Of a stretch of 5,004 nt of DNA, positions 1-5,004 are shown piece by piece. The notes below the pieces were generated by a model. It worked only from the letters and a program-made list of their open reading frames with translations. It had not been told where the DNA came from and searched no databases. Numbering within the stretch: position 1 is the stretch's first letter; each line of letters starts with the position of its first letter. The position numbers and the translations under genes were made by a program. The stretch is taken from NCBI GenBank assembly GCA_011525095.1, contig WTIV01000022.1, positions 1 to 5,004 of the forward strand. Reading direction: 5' to 3'. This stretch comes from Methanobacteriota archaeon (GTDB lineage Archaea; Thermoplasmatota; Poseidoniia; Poseidoniales; Poseidoniaceae).

Positions 1-8
1 GATTCAGA

Positions 9-620
9 TTAGGTGGATTCGATTTCTGTGGCTTCTTCCATGGTCATTTCAGCAGCAAGTGCTTCGACCATTTCTTCCATCCTTTCTGCGATTGCTCTAC
101 CCATGTGCTGAGATTGTCTCTCTGCTTCAGAAGCCGCTTCGATCATCTCATAGCGGCGCTTGATTGCTTTGTTGAGGTCCTCGAATAATGACATGTGAGC
201 CATGTACCATTCGTCTCTGGTGTTCAGTTCAACAACCGCTAGGCGCAAGTCATTATCCAGTTCTTCAGCGATGGAGAATACCTTTCCAAGACGGTCCTTT
301 TCACGAGTGAATTTCTCTTCCATCTTCTGCAGTTCTGGCTCCAAGTGTTCAACTTGCTTGCTAGACTTGCTAGCCTTCATTTCCAGATCTCTGATTCTAG
401 CGTCTTTTTCGGTCAATAGAGCTTCTAGACTCTCTTTTTCGATTTCACGCTCTACGATTTCTTTCTCAAGAACTTCAACTTCGGCCTTGGTATCTCTCAA
501 TTCGGCTTCTTGCTGTTCGTATGCAGCATACAACTTGAGTAAACGGTCTGTTTCTTCCTCAAGTTTCTCTGTGAGTTCTTTGATTTGAGTTTCTGAAGTG
601 ATGGTTCCTGCATCGGACAT
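9..620 (-). CDS. Acidic coiled-coil protein of unknown function (203 aa)
   Basis: I do not recognise a named family. The protein is very rich in Glu, Lys and Leu. Residues about 11-125 read as a long heptad-patterned coiled coil, broken by one proline near residue 95. A less repetitive segment follows (about 125-160, containing DEWYMAHMSLFEDL), then a second amphipathic helix to about residue 195 and a short acidic tail. It has no cysteine, no signal peptide and no membrane segment, so it is probably a soluble cytoplasmic dimer or scaffold. I chose the ATG at 618-620 (MSDAGTIT) over an in-frame GTG at 627-629, because GGTGAG at 625-630 is a good Shine-Dalgarno four bases before the ATG and the GTG lies inside it. 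It lies downstream of the proline iminopeptidase gene in the same direction, 94 bp away, so co-transcription is possible but a shared role is not shown. Automatic pipelines may label such proteins as chromosome-segregation or myosin-like; that would reflect coiled-coil composition only. Confidence 0.85.
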   Translation of the reverse strand: MSDAGTITSETQIKELTEKLEEETDRLLKLYAAYEQQEAELRDTKAEVEVLEKEIVEREIEKESLEALLTEKDARIRDLEMKASKSSKQVEHLEPELQKMEEKFTREKDRLGKVFSIAEELDNDLRLAVVELNTRDEWYMAHMSLFEDLNKAIKRRYEMIEAASEAERQSQHMGRAIAERMEEMVEALAAEMTMEEATEIEST

Positions 621-624
621 TTCT

Positions 625-630
625 CTCACC
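625..630 (-). promoter_or_regulatory. Ribosome binding site of the coiled-coil gene
   Basis: GGTGAG on the minus strand, four bases before the ATG at 618-620. It matches the GGTGA core complementary to the 16S rRNA 3' end and decides the start codon, since the competing GTG (627-629) is part of this motif. Confidence 0.7.
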
Positions 631-645
631 TAAGGCTACGCCTTA
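631..645 (-). other. Short hairpin in the leader of the coiled-coil gene
   Basis: A perfect 6-bp inverted repeat, TAAGGC and GCCTTA, with a 3-nt loop. It directly abuts the GGTGAG ribosome binding site. In the mRNA it would sit immediately 5' of the Shine-Dalgarno without covering it. It could stabilise the 5' end or tune translation. With such a short stem, chance is also possible. Confidence 0.4.
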
Positions 646-667
646 TTCTACACCCACATTGGTCCTA

Positions 668-675
668 CATATCAA
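668..675 (-). promoter_or_regulatory. Possible TATA box for the coiled-coil gene
   Basis: TTGATATG on the minus strand resembles an archaeal TATA element. If used, transcription would begin about 26 nt downstream, near position 645. The leader would then be the 631-645 hairpin plus the ribosome binding site. The match is imperfect, and the gene may instead be read through from the peptidase gene upstream. Confidence 0.25.
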
Positions 676-689
676 GCCGACGCTTGATA
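670..689 (-). repeat. Perfect 8-bp inverted repeat between the peptidase and coiled-coil genes
   Basis: TATCAAGC and GCTTGATA form an 8-bp stem with a 4-nt loop, starting 25 bp after the peptidase stop codon. No T-run follows on the minus strand, so a standard intrinsic terminator is not supported. It may be an mRNA 3'-end or processing hairpin, or a protein-binding dyad next to a possible promoter. Confidence 0.45.
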
Positions 690-714
690 GTGGCCCCATA
701 TCACGTTCTATCCA

Positions 715-1677
715 TCATTGAATTGCATCGGTAGCAGCGACTAATTCCCTTGCAATGCTAACCTCGCCCATGGAGTGGCCTGCGTCCCCAACCATCACCA
801 GATTGCTGGCAGGAATGGCCTTGTGCAATTCCCACGCACTTCGCGGAGGGCAAACCATGTCATAGCGCCCCTGTACAATCGTAGTTGGGATGTGCTGAAT
901 CTTGTCTGCATTATTGAGAATGTATGCCTCTTCAACAAATATTGCGTTGATAAAATAGTGACATTCGATTCTCGCAAATGCTACTGCGAAGTCCAAATCT
1001 TCCGCTTTGTCTAGATATTCAGGGTCAGGGAACAACCTGCTTGTAGCCATTTCCCAACGGGTCCATTCCCTTGCAGCACCTCTTCTAACCTCAACATTAT
1101 CGCTGGTTAGCCTTGCATAATACGCTTTGATTAAATCGCCTTGTTCTTCGTGTGGAATGTGATCGCGATATGGTTCAAAAGCATCTGGAAATACGTGACT
1201 TGCTCCATCTTGGTAAAACCAGTGCAACTCACTTTTTCGACACATGAAAATACCTCTAAGAGTCAAACTAAGAACTCGTGAAGGGTGATTTTGGGCGTAA
1301 ATTAAGGATAAGGTTGAGCCCCAAGACCCTCCAAAAACGTGCCACTTTTCTATTCCGAAATGTTCTCTTAACATCTCTAAATCTGAGACAGAAGCATGTG
1401 TGTTGTTGTCCTCCAACTCTGCATAAGGCGTGGATTGTCCACAACCACGCTGGTCAAATTGGATTATATCGAACTTCGTTGGGTCGAAATATCTGCGGTA
1501 TGATGGCTGACTTCCTCCACCAGGCCCGCCATGAATAACGATAACTGGAATGCCATCAGGATTACCGCTGCGTTCCCACGCAATGGTATGAAGGTCTGAG
1601 ACCTCGAGGAATCCAGTGCTGTATGCCTCAATTTTAGGATAGAGAACTTCGTCAATCGTTTGGGTAGTGATTTGCAT
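715..1677 (-). CDS. pip: Proline iminopeptidase (prolyl aminopeptidase, peptidase family S33)
   Basis: A cytoplasmic alpha/beta-hydrolase that removes N-terminal proline from peptides (EC 3.4.11.5), serving peptide catabolism and proline recycling. At 320 aa it is full length for the family. It shows the oxyanion-hole motif HGGPGGG (49-55), the family signature DQRGCGQS (75-82) and the nucleophile elbow GGSWGS (116-121) with Ser118. Asp273 lies in GRYDMVCPP and His301 in GDAGHS, completing the Ser-Asp-His triad. Glu209 (WTRWE) and Glu238 (ARIECHYF) appear to match the cap-domain glutamates that bind the substrate amino group in characterised enzymes; that mapping is from memory of the family. 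There is no signal peptide. The ATG at 1675-1677 gives the usual family N-terminus (STGFLEVSDLHTIAWERSGNP begins about residue 20). No clear Shine-Dalgarno precedes it, so the start could be slightly different. The gene diverges from the methyltransferase gene across 80 bp. No disruption or missing catalytic residue is visible. Confidence 0.95.
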   Translation of the reverse strand: MQITTQTIDEVLYPKIEAYSTGFLEVSDLHTIAWERSGNPDGIPVIVIHGGPGGGSQPSYRRYFDPTKFDIIQFDQRGCGQSTPYAELEDNNTHASVSDLEMLREHFGIEKWHVFGGSWGSTLSLIYAQNHPSRVLSLTLRGIFMCRKSELHWFYQDGASHVFPDAFEPYRDHIPHEEQGDLIKAYYARLTSDNVEVRRGAAREWTRWEMATSRLFPDPEYLDKAEDLDFAVAFARIECHYFINAIFVEEAYILNNADKIQHIPTTIVQGRYDMVCPPRSAWELHKAIPASNLVMVGDAGHSMGEVSIARELVAATDAIQ

Positions 1678-1697
1678 GTATTGCGCACAGATACTCA

Positions 1698-1707
1698 GAA
1701 CATGTTC
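1698..1707. repeat. Perfect 10-bp palindrome GAACATGTTC, candidate operator
   Basis: The palindrome is perfect and does not extend further on either side. Its centre is about 26 bp upstream of the pip ATG, which is where a TATA box would sit if pip were leaderless. A dimeric regulator bound here would be expected to affect pip and perhaps the divergent methyltransferase gene. No regulator is identified. Confidence 0.35.
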
Positions 1708-1727
1708 CTTTCGATGAATCCGTACGA

Positions 1728-1735
1728 TTTATTGA
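1728..1735 (+). promoter_or_regulatory. TATA-like box of the methyltransferase gene
   Basis: TTTATTGA partly matches the archaeal TATA consensus. Its centre lies about 26.5 nt before the ATG at 1758, the spacing expected if transcription starts at or very near the start codon. The absence of a Shine-Dalgarno before that ATG agrees with a leaderless mRNA. The complementary strand reads AATAAA and could also serve pip with a leader of roughly 27 nt. Confidence 0.4.
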
Positions 1736-1757
1736 CGGCCTCTAACTCGCAAAATTC

Positions 1758-2378
1758 ATGGAGAAAAAAGCAGCAGTTGACGTCTTCTCTCAATGGGCGC
1801 TGATTGGCAAGGATGAGGGCATGGAAAGAGGACACGCTGCATCGGTCCAAGCGATGTTAGAGTTGGCGATTCCAAAGTTGAACGACGGTTTTTCAGCCAT
1901 TGACCTAGGTTGTGGCAATGGCTGGGTAACTCGAATGCTAAGTGAACTTGGGGCAGGCCATAGCGAAGGTGTCGACGGCTCGAATGAAATGATCAACAAA
2001 GCGACATCAAAGGATTCGAATCACAAATACTCCCTAGGACTCCTTCCTGATTGGAGTCCCGGCAGAAGGTTTGACCTAGTACACACAATGGAATTCTTGT
2101 ACTATCTTGATGACCCTGCTGGTATGATTTCGATTATTCACGACGAGTGGTTAGAAGAAAACGGCATATTGGTCGCAGGTGTGGACCATTATTTGGAACA
2201 TGAAGAATCGCTCACTTGGCCAGAACATGTTGGAGTTCACATGACAACATTATCTATCGATGACTGGAAATCTGCAATGGTTAATGCTGGATTCAAAGAT
2301 GTTGAAATTCATCAGGTTGCTGGAAAAGAGAATTTCCCCGGAACCCTAGTTATGATGGGCCGAGCTTCTCACCAATAG
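1758..2378 (+). CDS. Class I SAM-dependent methyltransferase, substrate unknown (206 aa)
   Basis: A Rossmann-fold methyltransferase of the Methyltransf_11/25 type. Motif I is AIDLGCGNGW (47-56), the glycine-rich SAM-binding loop. The acidic residue binding the SAM ribose is probably Asp73 in GVDGSNEMI (71-79). The motif IV region is FDLVHTMEFLYYLDDP (105-120), followed by the strand NGILVAG (135-141). Residues 1-45 form a helical N-terminal segment (VFSQWALIGKDEGMERGH) that probably closes over the active site. The C-terminal part carries IDDWKSAMVNAGF (167-179), which matches the usual late helix before the last strands. The protein is soluble and about as long as a minimal single-domain enzyme. 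The substrate (small molecule, lipid, quinone or protein) cannot be told. The ATG at 1758 has no Shine-Dalgarno but lies at leaderless distance from a TATA-like box. Its 3' end runs 29 bp into the convergent helicase gene. Confidence 0.9.
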   Translation: MEKKAAVDVFSQWALIGKDEGMERGHAASVQAMLELAIPKLNDGFSAIDLGCGNGWVTRMLSELGAGHSEGVDGSNEMINKATSKDSNHKYSLGLLPDWSPGRRFDLVHTMEFLYYLDDPAGMISIIHDEWLEENGILVAGVDHYLEHEESLTWPEHVGVHMTTLSIDDWKSAMVNAGFKDVEIHQVAGKENFPGTLVMMGRASHQ

Positions 2379-5004
2379 GGCCACATAACTTGATTGTGCC
2401 AGTGTAGAACGGGCACTTTTCACACGTGGATTTCTGTTCAACAGGAAGCCTCTGTGGTGCTTCTTTCCCTTCATCTGCAACCGACACTTCTCCCGACCAT
2501 TGGATTAGAGAATCCAAATCTCGCTTTGCTAATTCGTATTCTTCATCTCGCATCCTAATCATTCTACCAGATGCTGAAACTTGTATCGCAGGTGGCAAAA
2601 TCTTCCTTCTTTGTTCTATTGGCTTTGCCATCTCTCCAACCTCTAGCGCAATGCTGTAGAGTGTCAATTGTAATCTGTGTTCTTGAAGAAGTTCTTCCTC
2701 TGCTTCAGTAGTAGGATATGGAGAATTCTCATTCAAGGAAATTTGCAAATCATTTCCTTCTAGTGGGTTTGAAGGATTAAACCCATACAGACACTGCTTG
2801 GTCTTTGCATCCACGACTTGAAGCCATCCTTGGCCATCATCATCTCTCAGTGCTAATACTAAATCCGCCCTACCATTGAAAATGGATTTTATTGCTTCAA
2901 TTTCTGATGTAACAAACTCCCTGCGAGGACTCCAAGAAGTTCTTTGTAGACCCTTTGGTTTGTGTTCAAGAGATAGGTAAAACGGCAACTCTGTCCTCAA
3001 CCCTTCCACTACAAATCCGTCATATTTTTCACCGGTAACTAGTCTTCCAAGCGAACCACTTCTTGCTAATTTTCCTAAGTGTAGTAGTCGTAATTTTGTT
3101 CTTTCAAGAACATCTTCCTCAGAAATTGTAGATTGAGCCATTACTTCTTCCAGCGTCTTGGAATCTGTCAAATTATCACCTTGTGACTCTGTCCACTTGG
3201 CATCGAGGTCTGTAGTTGTGGAGCCAGGATTGGCTAAACCGATCTCTAATAACCTGTGGAATAGAGAACCAAATTCTGCTGCACTTGGCCATCTTCCTGC
3301 ATCGAATTCTTCGGCGATTAAGTCGAACCGCTCTGCACTCCAATTCATTTTGTTAGTCAACCAATGACGCCTTCTACAGGACCAAGCGGCGTCTAACCCA
3401 TGTGATGTCATCGGGACCGAGCAAGTGATTTTTCGCACTTCTCTAGAGTCTTCGATCCCGACTGGGTTCTTTGCCAACTCTATCCTTTCCTTCCAAGATT
3501 CCACCAAAGCAGTGTTCTCGCTTTGCTCAAAACAATCGGGATGATGGAATATGGAAATTCCCTCAACGCAATCATCTCCAAGATAGGATTGCCCAATTAA
3601 TTCACCTGGATTTAGTGCAATTGTATTTCCTTCTTGCTCAAGCCCTCCTTGCGACCAAGCACATCCCTCGTTTCCTGAACTAATGCTGGCGTAGGCTAGT
3701 CCATCGAGGAACATGTAACCCATGTTTTGACGACCTTTTCCTCGTTTGAAGCTAATTCTTTCATTTTCATCAACTACAGCACCCTCGCTTGGAGTACCTG
3801 CGATAATCAAGCGGTCTCTAGCTCTAGTCAGAGCGACGTAGAATTGCCTTCTTCTCTCCGCTCTCTGTTGCCCATCATCGAATAAATGAGCAACAGTCCA
3901 CAGACCGCTTTTTGGCTTACTAATACCACGCCATGGATGTATTCTACCTGCAATAATATCGGGGGTAACAAGGACGTTATCCGATGATGAGAATGATGAA
4001 TCTCTTGTTCCAGTTGCAAATATGTCATAGGCCACGACCACTGGTGCTTCAAGACCCTTAGAGCCGTGAATAGTCATGATTTGAACTGCGCCTCCAGTAC
4101 CCGATGAACTGCTTTTTGGCCCATCTTTTTCCAAGTTACTCAGTTCTCTAAGTTGATTGAAAATCAATGCTGCATCGCCACCGCAACTTTCTGAAATTCT
4201 ATCATACATGGAAATCCAATTTTCAATATCCTGTCTATCTCCCTCTCTGGGGAATGCGTATAACAAATCGGAATGGTCGATTGTTACCTCTATCGCTTTC
4301 CTTACCTTGCCGTTCTCGACAAAATAATTCAACCTCTCAAAAAGGGATTTTGCTTCATCTGTTGGCGCGTATTTTGCAAGGTTGCTGAGATGGTTTCCAT
4401 CATTTGTTTGGAAATATGCTATGACTTCTGAATCGTTCATTCCTACGATTGCTGAACGGGTTACTGCTAACGCGGCGGTCTTGTTATACGGGGAGGTCAA
4501 GAGCCAAAGAAGCGACATCAATGTTTGAATCGCTGGTCTGAACATCAGCATACCTTGCTTACCCGCAATTGCTGGAACACCATGCTCATCCAGAGCTTTA
4601 ACCAGAAGCGGAACCCTTGCATGGGATGCCACTAGAATCATGATGTCTTCAGGGCGGTAGATTTTATCCTCGCTTACATCGATCCATGATTTATCATTCG
4701 AATTGTATATTCGTGCTGGTTTACCGCCAACAAGAGCTGCAATTCTCTTTGCGAGTAAATTCGCAGTGAGTTCTCTATCATCGGACCCATCAAACTGGAA
4801 TGGGTCGATACCTGTGCCCATTTCGAGTGGCCTAGGGCCAACTCCGGTTCTTGCAGGAAGTACCCACTCCAATTTTGCAACCCGTTCAGAATCTCTAGCG
4901 GGGTTCAAATCTTGAGATTCGGCGTGCCATGGCCCTGGCAGTAAGTGATGTCTTTCTGAAAATGTATCTTGGAAAATAACGTTCATTGTGTTCATCAATT
5001 TAGG
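2350..5004 (-). CDS. AddA/RecB-like helicase-nuclease, C-terminal part (5' end outside the window)
   Basis: The C-terminal part of a UvrD-family (SF1A) helicase fused to a RecB-like nuclease, probably acting on double-strand DNA ends. The frame stays open to the window edge. Numbering here starts at the codon 4996-4998. Residues 1-9, with PKL before them (PKLMNTMNVIF), resemble the segment just after helicase motif IV, so Walker A and B motifs should lie upstream. Helicase part: YRPEDIMILVASHARV (114-129); an AddA-like stretch WLLTSPYNKTAALAVTRS (165-182); motif V VQIMTIHGSKGLEAPVV (305-321); motif VI RRQFYVALTRARDRL (383-397). Nuclease part: GSLFH (577-581), GRAD (709-712), DAK (730-732) and QLTLY (777-781) give the His, Asp, D-x-K and Q-x3-Y motifs. 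Cys541 plus Cys859, Cys862 and Cys872 match the one-plus-three cysteine layout of AddB/Cas4 Fe-S nucleases. A Ser/Gly-rich linker (294-303) precedes motif V. In-frame TTG (4996-4998) and ATG (4993-4995) codons are unlikely starts because they would lose the ATPase core. It could be called AddA, RecB or a RecB-like fusion; the exact orthology is open. Confidence 0.9.
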   Translation of the reverse strand, partial: PKLMNTMNVIFQDTFSERHHLLPGPWHAESQDLNPARDSERVAKLEWVLPARTGVGPRPLEMGTGIDPFQFDGSDDRELTANLLAKRIAALVGGKPARIYNSNDKSWIDVSEDKIYRPEDIMILVASHARVPLLVKALDEHGVPAIAGKQGMLMFRPAIQTLMSLLWLLTSPYNKTAALAVTRSAIVGMNDSEVIAYFQTNDGNHLSNLAKYAPTDEAKSLFERLNYFVENGKVRKAIEVTIDHSDLLYAFPREGDRQDIENWISMYDRISESCGGDAALIFNQLRELSNLEKDGPKSSSSGTGGAVQIMTIHGSKGLEAPVVVAYDIFATGTRDSSFSSSDNVLVTPDIIAGRIHPWRGISKPKSGLWTVAHLFDDGQQRAERRRQFYVALTRARDRLIIAGTPSEGAVVDENERISFKRGKGRQNMGYMFLDGLAYASISSGNEGCAWSQGGLEQEGNTIALNPGELIGQSYLGDDCVEGISIFHHPDCFEQSENTALVESWKERIELAKNPVGIEDSREVRKITCSVPMTSHGLDAAWSCRRRHWLTNKMNWSAERFDLIAEEFDAGRWPSAAEFGSLFHRLLEIGLANPGSTTTDLDAKWTESQGDNLTDSKTLEEVMAQSTISEEDVLERTKLRLLHLGKLARSGSLGRLVTGEKYDGFVVEGLRTELPFYLSLEHKPKGLQRTSWSPRREFVTSEIEAIKSIFNGRADLVLALRDDDGQGWLQVVDAKTKQCLYGFNPSNPLEGNDLQISLNENSPYPTTEAEEELLQEHRLQLTLYSIALEVGEMAKPIEQRRKILPPAIQVSASGRMIRMRDEEYELAKRDLDSLIQWSGEVSVADEGKEAPQRLPVEQKSTCEKCPFYTGTIKLCGPIGEKLGPS

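Larger units (their letters stand above)
1678..1757. promoter_or_regulatory. Divergent promoter region between pip and the methyltransferase gene
   Basis: An 80-bp non-coding gap that must hold the promoters for both divergent genes. It contains the palindrome GAACATGTTC (1698-1707), a small dyad AATC-N5-GATT (1717-1729) and a TATA-like box (1728-1735). Neither start codon has a clear Shine-Dalgarno, so leaderless or short-leader transcripts are plausible for both. Confidence 0.6.

Noticed and set aside
202..588. Open frame of 128 codons on the plus strand, very rich in serine
   Set aside because: It is antisense to the coiled-coil gene. The Glu/Lys/Leu-rich codons there automatically give a Ser/Phe/Arg-rich, stop-poor complement. 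It has no recognisable domain.
618..629. GTG start three codons upstream for the coiled-coil protein
   Set aside because: The GTG is part of the GGTGAG ribosome binding site that serves the ATG at 618-620.
670..689. Intrinsic terminator for pip
   Set aside because: The 8-bp stem is perfect but no T-run follows on the minus strand, so only the inverted repeat is recorded.
1695..1703. Two-codon upstream ORF (ATG-TTC-TGA, minus strand) before pip, preceded by AAGGAA
   Set aside because: It is too short to separate from chance, and it is only transcribed if pip has a leader of at least 27 nt, which is unknown.
3158..3683. Short plus-strand open frames opposite the helicase (3158-3367 and 3471-3683)
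   Set aside because: They are antisense to strongly supported coding sequence and show no domain or start signals.
3828..4052. Small open frame overlapping the helicase in another frame on the same strand
   Set aside because: It lies fully inside the helicase coding region across motifs V and VI, has no own ribosome binding site that I can see, and no domain.
4993..4998. TTG or ATG near the right edge as the true start of the helicase
   Set aside because: The frame continues to the edge and the sequence there resembles the interior of an SF1A helicase after motif IV. Starting here would remove the ATPase site.
1..5004. A defence island, mobile element or CRISPR array
   Set aside because: No transposase, integrase, direct repeat array, tRNA-borne attachment site or other defence gene is visible. 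The helicase-nuclease alone is equally consistent with ordinary DNA repair.

Overview
The window carries four protein-coding genes packed almost end to end, with no RNA gene, mobile element, CRISPR array or long non-coding stretch. The most likely source is a marine planktonic archaeon, possibly of the Marine Group II / Poseidoniales type. This is inference and only moderately sure. It rests on one start preceded by a GGTGAG Shine-Dalgarno, another start with no Shine-Dalgarno but a TATA-like box about 26 nt upstream (as in leaderless archaeal mRNAs), and the gene mix: an S33 proline iminopeptidase, an acidic coiled-coil protein, and a helicase-nuclease with an iron-sulfur cysteine signature. 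A bacterial source is not excluded.

Layout. 9-620 (minus) encodes a 203-residue coiled-coil protein of unknown function. 715-1677 (minus) encodes a complete proline iminopeptidase upstream of it in the same direction. The 94-bp gap between them holds two short hairpins. 1678-1757 is an 80-bp divergent promoter region with a perfect 10-bp palindrome and a TATA-like box. 1758-2378 (plus) encodes a class I SAM-dependent methyltransferase. 2350-5004 (minus) is the C-terminal part of an AddA/RecB-like (UvrD superfamily) helicase fused to a PD-(D/E)XK nuclease. Its N-terminal ATPase motifs lie beyond the right edge of the window. The methyltransferase and helicase genes converge and overlap by 29 bp.

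Function. The genes do not form one pathway. The peptidase probably releases N-terminal proline from peptides in the cytoplasm, which fits a peptide-using heterotroph. The helicase-nuclease probably processes double-strand DNA ends for repair or degrades foreign DNA. The methyltransferase substrate and the coiled-coil protein's partner cannot be read from the sequence. The most notable item is the helicase-nuclease: it joins AddA-type helicase motifs V and VI to an AddB/Cas4-type four-cysteine nuclease in one chain. I see no convincing evidence of a wholly new multi-gene system in this window.
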